Below are positions 11,574 to 25,548 of a stretch of 64,000 nt of DNA, piece after piece. Position 1 is the stretch's first letter, and each line of letters opens with the position of its first letter. The DNA comes from Strigamia acuminata (lineage: Eukaryota; Arthropoda; Chilopoda; Geophilomorpha; Linotaeniidae): positions 16,831-80,830 of the forward strand of contig CASHSZ010000041.1 in NCBI GenBank assembly GCA_949358305.1, in the 5' to 3' direction. The translations under genes and the position numbers were made by a program. The notes under the pieces are model-generated. The model was not told the DNA's origin and searched no databases. It saw nothing but the letters and a program-made list of their open reading frames with translations.

Positions 11574-14500
11574 GCACAAACACCACAAGACCAATGTCTC
11601 TGAATGTTTAGAAATAGTGTTTAAACCTTAGTAGAAGGCTTCAATGTAAGTGTTAGCAACATCCAAGCAATAATTTGAAAGAATAAACTTTTGATCTCAT
11701 TTGACATCACAGTTGACTTAGCACAAACACCACAAACCAATGTCTCTGAATGTTCTGAAATAGTGTTTAAACCTTAGTAGAAGGCTTCAATGTAAGTTTT
11801 AGCAACATCCAAGCAATGATTTGGGAGAATAGACTTTTGATCTCATCACAGTTGACTTAGCACAAACATCACAAGACCAATGTCTCTGAATGTTTTGAAA
11901 TAGTGTTTAAACCTTAGTAGAAAGCTTTAATGTAAGTTTTAGCAACATCCAAGCAATGATTTGGGAGAATAGACTTTTGATCTCATCACAGTTGACTTAG
12001 CACAAACATCACAAGACCAATGTCTCTGAATGTTCTGAAATAGTGTTTAAACCTTAGTAGAAAGCTTTAATGTAAGTTTTAGCAACATCCAAGAAATGAT
12101 TTGGGAAAATAGACTTTTGATCTCATCACAGTTGACTTAGCACAAACACCACAAGACCAATGTCTCTAAATGTTCTGAAATAGTGTTTAAACCTTAGTAG
12201 ACGGCTTCAATGTAAGTTTTAGCAACATCCAAGCAATGATTTGGGAGAATAGACTTTTGATCTCATCACAGTTGACTTAGCACAAACACCACAAGACCAA
12301 TGTCTCTGAATGTTTAGAAATAGTGTTTAAACCTTAGTAGAAGGCTTCAATGTAAGTGTTAGCAACATCCAAGCAATAATTTGAAAGAATAAACTTTTGA
12401 TCTCATTTGACATCACAGTTGACTTAGCACAAACACCACAAGACCAATGTCTCTGAATGTTCTGAAATAGTGTTTAAACTTTAGTAGAAAGCTTTAATGT
12501 AAGTTTTAGCAACATCCAAGCAATGATTTGAAAGAATAAACTTTTGATCTCATTTGACATCACAGTTGACTTAGCACAAACATCACAAGACCAATGTCTC
12601 TGAATGTTCTGAAATAGTGTTTAAACCTTAGTAGAAGGCTTCAATGTAAGTTTTAGCAACATCCAAGCAATGATTTGGAAGAATAAACTTTTGATCCCAT
12701 TTGACATCACAGTTGACTTAGCACAAACACCACAAACCAATGTCTCTGAATGTTCTGAAATAGTGTTTAAACCTTAGTAGAAGGCTTCAATGTAAGTTTT
12801 AGCAACATCCAAGCAATGATTTGGGAGAATAGACTTTTGATCTCATCACAGTTGACTTAGCACAAACACCACAAGACCAATGTCTCTGAATGTTTAGAAA
12901 TAGTGTTTAAACCTTAGTAGAAGGCTTCAATGTAAGTGTTAGCAACATCCAAGCAATAATTTGAAAGAATAAACTTTTGATCTCATTTGACATCACAGTT
13001 GACTTAGCACAAACATCACAAGACCAATGTCTCTGAATGTTTTGAAATAGTGTTTAAACCTTAGTAAAAAGCTTTAATGTAAGTTTTAGCAACATCCAAG
13101 CAATGATTTGGGAGAATAGACTTTTGATCTCATCACAGTTGACTTAGCACAAACACCACAAGACCAATGTCTCTAAATGTTCTGAAATAGTGTTTAAACC
13201 TTAGTAGACGGCTTCAATGTAAGTTTTAGCAACATCCAAGCAATGATTTGGGAGAATAGACTTTTGATCTCATCACAGTTGACTTAGCACAAACACCACA
13301 AGACCAATGTCTCTGAATGTTCTGAAATAGTGTTTAAACCTTAGTAGAAGGCTTCAATGTAAGTTTTAGCAACATCCAAGCAATGATTTGGAAGAATAAA
13401 CTTTTGATCCCATTTGACATCACAGTTGACTTAGCACAAACATCACAAGACCAATGTTTCTGAATGTTCTGAAATAGTGTTTAAACCTTAGTAGAAGGCT
13501 TCAATGTAAGTTTTAGCAACATCCAAGCAATGATTTGGAAGAATAAACTTTTGATCCCATTTGACATCACAGTTGACTTAGCACAAACATCACAAGACCA
13601 ATGTTTCTGAATGTTCTGAAATAGTGTTTAAACCTTAGTAGAAAGCTTCAATGTAAGTTTTAGCAACATCCAAGCAATAATTTGAAAGAATAAACTTTTG
13701 ATCTCATTTGACGTCACAGTTGACTTAGCACAAACACCACAAGACCAATGTGTCTGAATGTTCTGAAATAGTGTTTAAACCTTAGTAGAAGGCTTCAATG
13801 TAAGTTTTAGCAACATCCAAGCAATGATTTTGGAGAATAGACTTTTGATCTCATCACAGTTGACTTAGCACAAACATCACAAGACCAATGTCTCTGAATG
13901 TTCTGAAATAGTGTTTAAACCTTAGTAGAAAGCTTTAATGTAAGTTTTAGCAACATCCAAGCAATGATTTGAAAGAATAAACTTTTGATCTCATTTGACA
14001 TCACAGTTGACTTAGCACAAACATCACAAGACCAATGTCTCTGAATGTTCTGAAATAGTGTTTAAACCTTAGTAGAAGGCTTCAATGTAAGTTTTAGCAA
14101 CATCCAAGCAATGATTTGGAAGAATAAACTTTTGATCCCATTTGACATCACAGTTGACTTAGCACAAACATCACAAGACCAATGTTTCTGAATGTTCTGA
14201 AATAGTGTTTAAACCTTAGTAGAAAGCTTCAATGTAAGTTTTAGCAACATCCAAGCAATAATTTGAAAGAATAAACTTTTGATCTCATTTGACGTCACAG
14301 TTGACTTAGCACAAACACCACAAGACCAATGTCTCTGAATGTTTAGAAATAGTGTTTAAACCTTAGTAGAAGGCTTCAATGTAAGTGTTAGCAACATCCA
14401 AGCAATAATTTGAAATAATAAACTTTTGATCTCATTTGACATCACAGTTGACTTAGCACAAACACCACAAACCAATGTCTCTGAATGTTCTGAAATAGTG

Positions 14501-16612
14501 TTTAAACCTTAGTAGAAGGCTTCAATGTAAGTTTTAGCAACATCCAAGCAATGATTTGGGAGAATAGACTTTTGATCTCATCACAGTTGACTTAGCACAA
14601 ACATCACAAGACCAATGTCTCTGAATGTTTTGAAATAGTGTTTAAACCTTAGTAGAAAGCTTTAATGTAAGTTTTAGCAACATCCAAGCAATGATTTGGG
14701 AGAATAGACTTTTGATCTCATCACAGTTGACTTAGCACAAACATCACAAGACCAATGTCTCTGAATGTTCTGAAATAGTGTTTAAACCTTAGTAGAAAGC
14801 TTTAATGTAAGTTTTAGCAACATCCAAGAAATGATTTGGGAAAATAGACTTTTGATCTCATCACAGTTGACTTAGCACAAACACCACAAGACCAATGTCT
14901 CTAAATGTTCTGAAATAGTGTTTAAACCTTAGTAGACGGCTTCAATGTAAGTTTTAGCAACATCCAAGCAATGATTTGGGAGAATAGACTTTTGATCTCA
15001 TCACAGTTGACTTAGCACAAACACCACAAGACCAATGTCTCTAAATGTTCTGAAATAGTGTTTAAACCTTAGTAGACGGCTTCAATGTAAGTTTTAGCAA
15101 CATCCAAGCAATGATTTGGGAGAATAGACTTTTGATCTCATCACAGTTGACTTAGCACAAACACCACAAGACCAATGTCTCTGAATGTTCTGAAATAGTG
15201 TTTAAACCTTAGTAGAAGGCTTCAATGTAAGTTTTAGCAACATCCAAGCAATGATTTGGAAGAATAAACTTTTGATCCCATTTGACATCACAGTTGACTT
15301 AGCACAAACATCACAAGACCAATGTTTCTGAATGTTCTGAAATAGTGTTTAAACCTTAGTAGAAGGCTTCAATGTAAGTTTTAGCAACATCCAAGCAATG
15401 ATTTGGAAGAATAAACTTTTGATCCCATTTGACATCACAGTTGACTTAGCACAAACATCACAAGACCAATGTTTCTGAATGTTCTGAAATAGTGTTTAAA
15501 CCTTAGTAGAAAGCTTCAATGTAAGTTTTAGCAACATCCAAGCAATAATTTGAAAGAATAAACTTTTGATCTCATTTGACGTCACAGTTGACTTAGCACA
15601 AACACCACAAGACCAATGTGTCTGAATGTTCTGAAATAGTGTTTAAACCTTAGTAGAAGGCTTCAATGTAAGTTTTAGCAACATCCAAGCAATGATTTGG
15701 GAGAATAGACTTTTGATCTCATCACAGTTGACTTAGCACAAACACCACAAGACCAATGTCTCTGAATGTTCTGAAATAGTGTTTAAACCTTAGTAGAAGG
15801 CTTCAATGTAAGTTTTAGCAACATCCAAGCAATGATTTGGAAGAATAAACTTTTGATCTCATTTGACATCACAGTTGACTTAGCACAAACATCACAAGAC
15901 CAATGTCTCTGAATGTTCTGAAATAGTGTTTAAACCTTAGTAGAAGGCTTCAATGTAAGTTTTAGCAACATCCAAGCAATGATTTGGAAGAATAAACTTT
16001 TGATCCCATTTGACATCACAGTTGACTTAGCACAAACATCACAAGACCAATGTTTCTGAATGTTCTGAAATAGTGTTTAAACCTTAGTAGAAAGCTTCAA
16101 TGTAAGTTTTAGCAACATCCAAGCAATAATTTGAAAGAATAAACTTTTGATCTCATTTGACGTCACAGTTGACTTAGCCCAAACACCACAAGACCAATGT
16201 CTCTGAATGTTTAGAAATAGTGTTTAAACCTTAGTAGAAGGCTTCAATGTAAGTGTTAGCAACATCCAAGCAATAATTTGAAAGAATAAACTTTTGATCT
16301 CATTTGACATCACAGTTGACTTAGCACAAACATCACAAGACCAATGTCTCTGAATGTTCTGAAATAGTGTTTAAACCTTAGTAGAAGGCTTCAATGTAAG
16401 TTTTAGCAACATCCAAGCAATGATTTGGAAGAATAAACTTTTGATCCCATTTGACATCACAGTTGACTTAGCACAAACATCACAAGACCAATGTTTCTGA
16501 ATGTTCTGAAATAGTGTTTAAACCTTAGTAGAAAGCTTCAATGTAAGTTTTAGCAACATCCAAGCAATAATTTGAAAGAATAAACTTTTGATCTCATTTG
16601 ACGTCACAGTTG

Positions 16613-16617
16613 ACTTA
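16613..16617. repeat. Target-site duplication ACTTA, left (copy 2)
   Basis: Counterpart of 10002-10006, displaced by 6611 bp. It was copied with the LTR rather than made by a new insertion. Confidence 0.88.
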
Positions 16618-18179
16618 TGTTGCAGGTCAACAAGACAGACAGAAAGGAATGGCGATGCGTATCCAAATTCAAGACACTTGAGCTCGCCCAAGGTCGTATG
16701 GCGTGGTTAGTACGAAAATCGCACTGGAAAGCAATAAATCCGCAACAAATGGCATTGTTGAACCGCTGGAACAATGTGGAGAACACCTGCACCAAGTATC
16801 CAATAGGTGGCGGAAACATAAGTTGGCCTGAGAATTTTTAAACTACTCACTACACATTGAATGTGTTTGAAAATAAGCCTAAAACAAGAGCTAATAAAAC
16901 ACAACACATTTATTCAAAGGTTGGTTAATAACTGAAGAAATTACAGCAATTAGATTGGTTCTTAGAGAACCGCACATGCGCAGTACCGAATATGGCACGC
17001 GCCAGGCCGATAGCGGCGAAATACAGATACACGAAAGATTCCATTACCATGGTAACGGAGGAAACAAGATTACGGCAAAGTTGGCATTTGCTTAAAAATG
17101 CACTAAAAATACATTGAATTACATTGAAATGACCACAAGAATGCGGTGAACAAAAAAGCTAATCACAACAATGTCCAAAAACACGTTAAACAATGAGATA
17201 TTTGCAATAAACCGATCTCGGAATGAAAGGATTGAAAATAGCCAATCACAGGCTTCGAAAATTACATAACGATCACATTTGAATTTCGATCGGTACAAAA
17301 GCACAAAATTATCAAAGAATACATACTGAATAATAACGCAATGTAATAGTAAATGCAAATTATGTGATATAAAATACATAAACAACGATTACTAAATGTA
17401 AACAGTCGCTTGGGACAAACATGGCGACCGGCGAACATAACAAAGGTGTTGGATCAAACATGGCGTCCGGCGAACATTACAAAAGCTTCAAAACAACACG
17501 AAAATGGAATAAAAAGCACTAAATGTAATTATGCAATAAAGAATAGATTAAATAATAAGAATATTTGTTCATTCTCTTCACAAAACACCGAGTGATTACA
17601 CACAAGTTGAATAAATACGAATTTATCGGCCAAATGAACATTCCCGGCTGCGCTTTTATGGCAGACGGAAACGAACGTTCAAACCAATCAAACGGAACTT
17701 CCAAAGCAGTTTTGATGCATCTAGATAGAAAGAGCATGCTTGAATTAGTCTAAACGAATGCTTAATAAAAATCCAAGTGATTTGAAAAGTACTAAACAAA
17801 AGGTTAGAAGGCGGAACCGTAACTTTACGGGAAACAGAAAAATGACGTCACTAGCATCGCAATTGTATGCTAGGTAACGAAATTTGCACCAAAACAGTTC
17901 GAAATCAATACAAACTCTCAAAAAACAAGTGAATAAGTCAATAAATGCACGGAATAAGATATTTGAAATCAATACAAAGCATAAACATTACTGAATATTG
18001 AAAAGTATGAATAAAAATCAAGTCAAAACACTTTAATAAGCAATAAAAAAATCTGAAAAGTGAAAAATACCAATTAGGCAAAGGAAATTAAAACACTTAA
18101 AGATTTTAATCAACTCAAAGTAAATGGTAAAAATATTGACAATAAAATAGCACAACAATTTCTACGCTGTCTTGCAACA
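16618..18179 (-). mobile_element. BEL/Pao-type solo LTR, copy 2 (duplicate of copy 1)
   Basis: It looks identical to 10007-11568 at a fixed offset of 6611 bp, including the same ACTTA flanks and the same neighbouring monomer variants. Identical insertion site and flanks mean it arose by duplication of satellite plus LTR, not by independent insertion. Confidence 0.93.
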
Positions 18180-18184
18180 ACTTA
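18180..18184. repeat. Target-site duplication ACTTA, right (copy 2)
   Basis: Partner of 16613-16617; the satellite resumes in phase afterwards. Confidence 0.88.
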
Positions 18185-20034
18185 GCACAAACACCACAAG
18201 ACCAATGTCTCTGAATGTTTAGAAATAGTGTTTAAACCTTAGTAGAAGGCTTCAATGTAAGTGTTAGCAACATCCAAGCAATAATTTGAAAGAATAAACT
18301 TTTGATCTCATTTGACATCACAGTTGACTTAGCACAAACACCACAAACCAATGTCTCTGAATGTTCTGAAATAGTGTTTAAACCTTAGTAGAAGGCTTCA
18401 ATGTAAGTTTTAGCAACATCCAAGCAATGATTTGGGAGAATAGACTTTTGATCTCATCACAGTTGACTTAGCACAAACACCACAAGACCAATGTCTCTGA
18501 ATGTTTAGAAATAGTGTTTAAACCTTAGTAGAAGGCTTCAATGTAAGTGTTAGCAACATCCAAGCAATAATTTGAAAGAATAAACTTTTGATCTCATTTG
18601 ACATCACAGTTGACTTAGCACAAACACCACAAACCAATGTCTCTGAATGTTCTGAAATAGTGTTTAAACCTTAGTAGAAGGCTTCAATGTAAGTTTTAGC
18701 AACATCCAAGCAATGATTTGGGAGAATAGACTTTTGATCTCATCACAGTTGACTTAGCACAAACATCACAAGACCAATGTCTCTGAATGTTTTGAAATAG
18801 TGTTTAAACCTTAGTAGAAAGCTTTAATGTAAGTTTTAGCAACATCCAAGCAATGATTTGGGAGAATAGACTTTTGATCTCATCACAGTTGACTTAGCAC
18901 AAACATCACAAGACCAATGTCTCTGAATGTTCTGAAATAGTGTTTAAACCTTAGTAGAAAGCTTTAATGTAAGTTTTAGCAACATCCAAGAAATGATTTG
19001 GGAAAATAGACTTTTGATCTCATCACAGTTGACTTAGCACAAACACCACAAGACCAATGTCTCTAAATGTTCTGAAATAGTGTTTAAACCTTAGTAGACG
19101 GCTTCAATGTAAGTTTTAGCAACATCCAAGCAATGATTTGGGAGAATAGACTTTTGATCTCATCACAGTTGACTTAGCACAAACACCACAAGACCAATGT
19201 CTCTGAATGTTTAGAAATAGTGTTTAAACCTTAGTAGAAGGCTTCAATGTAAGTGTTAGCAACATCCAAGCAATAATTTGAAAGAATAAACTTTTGATCT
19301 CATTTGACATCACAGTTGACTTAGCACAAACACCACAAGACCAATGTCTCTGAATGTTCTGAAATAGTGTTTAAACTTTAGTAGAAAGCTTTAATGTAAG
19401 TTTTAGCAACATCCAAGCAATGATTTGAAAGAATAAACTTTTGATCTCATTTGACATCACAGTTGACTTAGCACAAACATCACAAGACCAATGTCTCTGA
19501 ATGTTCTGAAATAGTGTTTAAACCTTAGTAGAAGGCTTCAATGTAAGTTTTAGCAACATCCAAGCAATGATTTGGAAGAATAAACTTTTGATCCCATTTG
19601 ACATCACAGTTGACTTAGCACAAACACCACAAACCAATGTCTCTGAATGTTCTGAAATAGTGTTTAAACCTTAGTAGAAGGCTTCAATGTAAGTTTTAGC
19701 AACATCCAAGCAATGATTTGGGAGAATAGACTTTTGATCTCATCACAGTTGACTTAGCACAAACACCACAAGACCAATGTCTCTGAATGTTTAGAAATAG
19801 TGTTTAAACCTTAGTAGAAGGCTTCAATGTAAGTGTTAGCAACATCCAAGCAATAATTTGAAAGAATAAACTTTTGATCTCATTTGACATCACAGTTGAC
19901 TTAGCACAAACATCACAAGACCAATGTCTCTGAATGTTTTGAAATAGTGTTTAAACCTTAGTAAAAAGCTTTAATGTAAGTTTTAGCAACATCCAAGCAA
20001 TGATTTGGGAGAATAGACTTTTGATCTCATCACA

Positions 20035-23000
20035 GTTGACTTAGCACAAACACCACAAGACCAATGTCTCTAAATGTTCTGAAATAGTGTTTAAACCTTA
20101 GTAGACGGCTTCAATGTAAGTTTTAGCAACATCCAAGCAATGATTTGGGAGAATAGACTTTTGATCTCATCACAGTTGACTTAGCACAAACACCACAAGA
20201 CCAATGTCTCTGAATGTTCTGAAATAGTGTTTAAACCTTAGTAGAAGGCTTCAATGTAAGTTTTAGCAACATCCAAGCAATGATTTGGAAGAATAAACTT
20301 TTGATCCCATTTGACATCACAGTTGACTTAGCACAAACATCACAAGACCAATGTTTCTGAATGTTCTGAAATAGTGTTTAAACCTTAGTAGAAGGCTTCA
20401 ATGTAAGTTTTAGCAACATCCAAGCAATGATTTGGAAGAATAAACTTTTGATCCCATTTGACATCACAGTTGACTTAGCACAAACATCACAAGACCAATG
20501 TTTCTGAATGTTCTGAAATAGTGTTTAAACCTTAGTAGAAAGCTTCAATGTAAGTTTTAGCAACATCCAAGCAATAATTTGAAAGAATAAACTTTTGATC
20601 TCATTTGACGTCACAGTTGACTTAGCACAAACACCACAAGACCAATGTGTCTGAATGTTCTGAAATAGTGTTTAAACCTTAGTAGAAGGCTTCAATGTAA
20701 GTTTTAGCAACATCCAAGCAATGATTTTGGAGAATAGACTTTTGATCTCATCACAGTTGACTTAGCACAAACATCACAAGACCAATGTCTCTGAATGTTC
20801 TGAAATAGTGTTTAAACCTTAGTAGAAAGCTTTAATGTAAGTTTTAGCAACATCCAAGCAATGATTTGAAAGAATAAACTTTTGATCTCATTTGACATCA
20901 CAGTTGACTTAGCACAAACATCACAAGACCAATGTCTCTGAATGTTCTGAAATAGTGTTTAAACCTTAGTAGAAGGCTTCAATGTAAGTTTTAGCAACAT
21001 CCAAGCAATGATTTGGAAGAATAAACTTTTGATCCCATTTGACATCACAGTTGACTTAGCACAAACATCACAAGACCAATGTTTCTGAATGTTCTGAAAT
21101 AGTGTTTAAACCTTAGTAGAAAGCTTCAATGTAAGTTTTAGCAACATCCAAGCAATAATTTGAAAGAATAAACTTTTGATCTCATTTGACGTCACAGTTG
21201 ACTTAGCACAAACACCACAAGACCAATGTCTCTGAATGTTTAGAAATAGTGTTTAAACCTTAGTAGAAGGCTTCAATGTAAGTGTTAGCAACATCCAAGC
21301 AATAATTTGAAATAATAAACTTTTGATCTCATTTGACATCACAGTTGACTTAGCACAAACACCACAAACCAATGTCTCTGAATGTTCTGAAATAGTGTTT
21401 AAACCTTAGTAGAAGGCTTCAATGTAAGTTTTAGCAACATCCAAGCAATGATTTGGGAGAATAGACTTTTGATCTCATCACAGTTGACTTAGCACAAACA
21501 TCACAAGACCAATGTCTCTGAATGTTTTGAAATAGTGTTTAAACCTTAGTAGAAAGCTTTAATGTAAGTTTTAGCAACATCCAAGCAATGATTTGGGAGA
21601 ATAGACTTTTGATCTCATCACAGTTGACTTAGCACAAACATCACAAGACCAATGTCTCTGAATGTTCTGAAATAGTGTTTAAACCTTAGTAGAAAGCTTT
21701 AATGTAAGTTTTAGCAACATCCAAGAAATGATTTGGGAAAATAGACTTTTGATCTCATCACAGTTGACTTAGCACAAACACCACAAGACCAATGTCTCTA
21801 AATGTTCTGAAATAGTGTTTAAACCTTAGTAGACGGCTTCAATGTAAGTTTTAGCAACATCCAAGCAATGATTTGGGAGAATAGACTTTTGATCTCATCA
21901 CAGTTGACTTAGCACAAACACCACAAGACCAATGTCTCTAAATGTTCTGAAATAGTGTTTAAACCTTAGTAGAAGGCTTCAATGTAAGTTTTAGCAACAT
22001 CCAAGCAATGATTTGGAAGAATAAACTTTTGATCCCATTTGACATCACAGTTGACTTAGCACAAACATCACAAGACCAATGTTTCTGAATGTTCTGAAAT
22101 AGTGTTTAAACCTTAGTAGAAGGCTTCAATGTAAGTTTTAGCAACATCCAAGCAATGATTTGGAAGAATAAACTTTTGATCCCATTTGACATCACAGTTG
22201 ACTTAGCACAAACATCACAAGACCAATGTTTCTGAATGTTCTGAAATAGTGTTTAAACCTTAGTAGAAAGCTTCAATGTAAGTTTTAGCAACATCCAAGC
22301 AATAATTTGAAAGAATAAACTTTTGATCTCATTTGACGTCACAGTTGACTTAGCACAAACACCACAAGACCAATGTGTCTGAATGTTCTGAAATAGTGTT
22401 TAAACCTTAGTAGAAGGCTTCAATGTAAGTTTTAGCAACATCCAAGCAATGATTTTGGAGAATAGACTTTTGATCTCATCACAGTTGACTTAGCACAAAC
22501 ATCACAAGACCAATGTCTCTGAATGTTCTGAAATAGTGTTTAAACCTTAGTAGAAAGCTTTAATGTAAGTTTTAGCAACATCCAAGCAATGATTTGAAAG
22601 AATAAACTTTTGATCTCATTTGACATCACAGTTGACTTAGCACAAACATCACAAGACCAATGTCTCTGAATGTTCTGAAATAGTGTTTAAACCTTAGTAG
22701 AAGGCTTCAATGTAAGTTTTAGCAACATCCAAGCAATGATTTGGAAGAATAAACTTTTGATCCCATTTGACATCACAGTTGACTTAGCACAAACATCACA
22801 AGACCAATGTTTCTGAATGTTCTGAAATAGTGTTTAAACCTTAGTAGAAAGCTTCAATGTAAGTTTTAGCAACATCCAAGCAATAATTTGAAAGAATAAA
22901 CTTTTGATCTCATTTGACGTCACAGTTGACTTAGCACAAACACCACAAGACCAATGTCTCTGAATGTTTAGAAATAGTGTTTAAACCTTAGTAGAAGGCT

Positions 23001-25000
23001 TCAATGTAAGTGTTAGCAACATCCAAGCAATAATTTGAAATAATAAACTTTTGATCTCATTTGACATCACAGTTGACTTAGCACAAACACCACAAACCAA
23101 TGTCTCTGAATGTTCTGAAATAGTGTTTAAACCTTAGTAGAAGGCTTCAATGTAAGTTTTAGCAACATCCAAGCAATGATTTGGGAGAATAGACTTTTGA
23201 TCTCATCACAGTTGACTTAGCACAAACATCACAAGACCAATGTCTCTGAATGTTTTGAAATAGTGTTTAAACCTTAGTAGAAAGCTTTAATGTAAGTTTT
23301 AGCAACATCCAAGCAATGATTTGGGAGAATAGACTTTTGATCTCATCACAGTTGACTTAGCACAAACACCACAAGACCAATGTCTCTAAATGTTCTGAAA
23401 TAGTGTTTAAACCTTAGTAGACGGCTTCAATGTAAGTTTTAGCAACATCCAAGCAATGATTTGGGAGAATAGACTTTTGATCTCATCACAGTTGACTTAG
23501 CACAAACACCACAAGACCAATGTCTCTAAATGTTCTGAAATAGTGTTTAAACCTTAGTAGACGGCTTCAATGTAAGTTTTAGCAACATCCAAGCAATGAT
23601 TTGGGAGAATAGACTTTTGATCTCATCACAGTTGACTTAGCACAAACACCACAAGACCAATGTCTCTGAATGTTCTGAAATAGTGTTTAAACCTTAGTAG
23701 AAGGCTTCAATGTAAGTTTTAGCAACATCCAAGCAATGATTTGGAAGAATAAACTTTTGATCCCATTTGACATCACAGTTGACTTAGCACAAACATCACA
23801 AGACCAATGTTTCTGAATGTTCTGAAATAGTGTTTAAACCTTAGTAGAAGGCTTCAATGTAAGTTTTAGCAACATCCAAGCAATGATTTGGAAGAATAAA
23901 CTTTTGATCCCATTTGACATCACAGTTGACTTAGCACAAACATCACAAGACCAATGTTTCTGAATGTTCTGAAATAGTGTTTAAACCTTAGTAGAAAGCT
24001 TCAATGTAAGTTTTAGCAACATCCAAGCAATAATTTGAAAGAATAAACTTTTGATCTCATTTGACGTCACAGTTGACTTAGCACAAACACCACAAGACCA
24101 ATGTGTCTGAATGTTCTGAAATAGTGTTTAAACCTTAGTAGAAGGCTTCAATGTAAGTTTTAGCAACATCCAAGCAATGATTTTGGAGAATAGACTTTTG
24201 ATCTCATCACAGTTGACTTAGCACAAACATCACAAGACCAATGTCTCTGAATGTTCTGAAATAGTGTTTAAACCTTAGTAGAAAGCTTTAATGTAAGTTT
24301 TAGCAACATCCAAGCAATGATTTGAAAGAATAAACTTTTGATCTCATTTGACATCACAGTTGACTTAGCACAAACATCACAAGACCAATGTCTCTGAATG
24401 TTCTGAAATAGTGTTTAAACCTTAGTAGAAGGCTTCAATGTAAGTTTTAGCAACATCCAAGCAATGATTTGGAAGAATAAACTTTTGATCCCATTTGACA
24501 TCACAGTTGACTTAGCACAAACATCACAAGACCAATGTTTCTGAATGTTCTGAAATAGTGTTTAAACCTTAGTAGAAAGCTTCAATGTAAGTTTTAGCAA
24601 CATCCAAGCAATAATTTGAAAGAATAAACTTTTGATCTCATTTGACGTCACAGTTGACTTAGCACAAACACCACAAGACCAATGTCTCTGAATGTTTAGA
24701 AATAGTGTTTAAACCTTAGTAGAAGGCTTCAATGTAAGTGTTAGCAACATCCAAGCAATAATTTGAAATAATAAACTTTTGATCTCATTTGACATCACAG
24801 TTGACTTAGCACAAACACCACAAACCAATGTCTCTGAATGTTCTGAAATAGTGTTTAAACCTTAGTAGAAGGCTTCAATGTAAGTTTTAGCAACATCCAA
24901 GCAATGATTTGGGAGAATAGACTTTTGATCTCATCACAGTTGACTTAGCACAAACATCACAAGACCAATGTCTCTGAATGTTTTGAAATAGTGTTTAAAC
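20035..25000. repeat. 1728-bp higher-order repeat, three copies
   Basis: The variant word TGTGTCTGAATG occurs at 20646, 22374 and 24102, exactly 1728 bp apart, with matching monomer types between. Copies run about 20035-21762, 21763-23490 and 23491 to the Copia insertion, continuing for a short distance after 32273. Each holds 12 monomers. The last monomer of copy 1 is of a different type from its counterparts. Confidence 0.8.
24996..25000. repeat. Copia target-site duplication TAAAC, left
   Basis: TAAAC precedes the LTR terminus TGTTGG and recurs at 32273-32277. Joining the flanks gives the satellite word GTGTTTAAACCTTAG. Confidence 0.93.
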
Positions 25001-25261
25001 TGTTGGCCTATTGGACCGCCAGTTGTGTCGATGTGACATAAAATCACATTCTTATTGTTTAATTATCTAATCTCGATGTATTTTCCCATTTTTATCAATA
25101 TTCGATATTGTTTATTTTTTCCTCGCATTTATATGCATTTGTTACGTTTTTGCATGGGGTACCATGCTATTCCTAGTGCTTTTGTTAAGCTTTACGGAAT
25201 TTCTCAATTCCGTAACGCCAATTCACGACACCAGGTGTCGTTAGTGTTCTTATCACCTTCC

Positions 25262-25272
25262 AAGATGGCGGC
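25262..25272 (+). promoter_or_regulatory. YY1/Pho-type motif AAGATGGCGGC
   Basis: The 11-mer is a strong match to the known YY1 consensus and sits in U3, about 120 bp upstream of the TATA-like box. It is also in the 3' LTR at 31988-31998. Binding is inferred. Confidence 0.45.
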
Positions 25273-25391
25273 GACCATCGTTTTGGCTCTCGCCCATCCA
25301 TTTTCACTCTGTAAACCCTTTAGTTGTAAGTATTTTTGCTTTAGTAAATTCGTTTTATGCTTTTAAGCATTCGTACATTGATTTCGCGGCA

Positions 25392-25397
25392 TATAAG
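25392..25397 (+). promoter_or_regulatory. Candidate TATA box (TATAAG) of the Copia LTR
   Basis: TATAAG within GGCATATAAGCGC is the clearest TATA-like word in the LTR. Transcription would start about 30 bp downstream, near 25420, leaving an R-U5 of about 120 bp. Not proven. Confidence 0.4.
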
Positions 25398-25548
25398 CGC
25401 GTTTGCGCGGCCGTTCAATTCGTTTTCCGTCGTCGACGTCGCCCACACGTTCGCACGAGTAGTGCGACGCCTTTGCGACGTTTTTGCCGTGTTTCACTCG
25501 ACGTTTCGAGTGATTCTTGGTCGTTTTCCTCTGCTACCGACCTACAAT

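Larger units (their letters stand above)
11569..16617. repeat. 140/147-bp satellite array, block 2 (about 35 monomers)
   Basis: Same monomer family as 6100-10006. Much of 11840-15050 reappears in the same monomer order about 6.9 kb further on, in block 3. A rare variant with GAAATAATAAAC near 14413 recurs at about 21309, 23037 and 24767, which helps to trace the duplications. No genes. Confidence 0.95.
18180..25000. repeat. 140/147-bp satellite array, block 3 (about 47 monomers)
   Basis: Same family as the earlier blocks. From about 18738 onward it repeats the monomer order of 11840 onward. From 20035 it is organised in 1728-bp higher-order repeats. The Copia element breaks the last monomer inside the palindromic word GTTTAAAC, and the array continues after it at 32273. 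Confidence 0.95.
25001..25546 (+). repeat. Copia 5' LTR (546 bp)
   Basis: It starts TGTTGG and ends CCTACA. It equals 31727-32272 except at one base. It contains a TATA-like TATAAG and an AAGATGGCGGC motif. The 103-codon and shorter frames in it are also present in the 3' LTR and show no protein signature. Confidence 0.97.

Noticed and set aside
25055-25366. 103-codon frame in the Copia LTR, repeated at 31781-32092
   Set aside because: Identical because LTRs are identical; no start context or motif, and it overlaps promoter elements.
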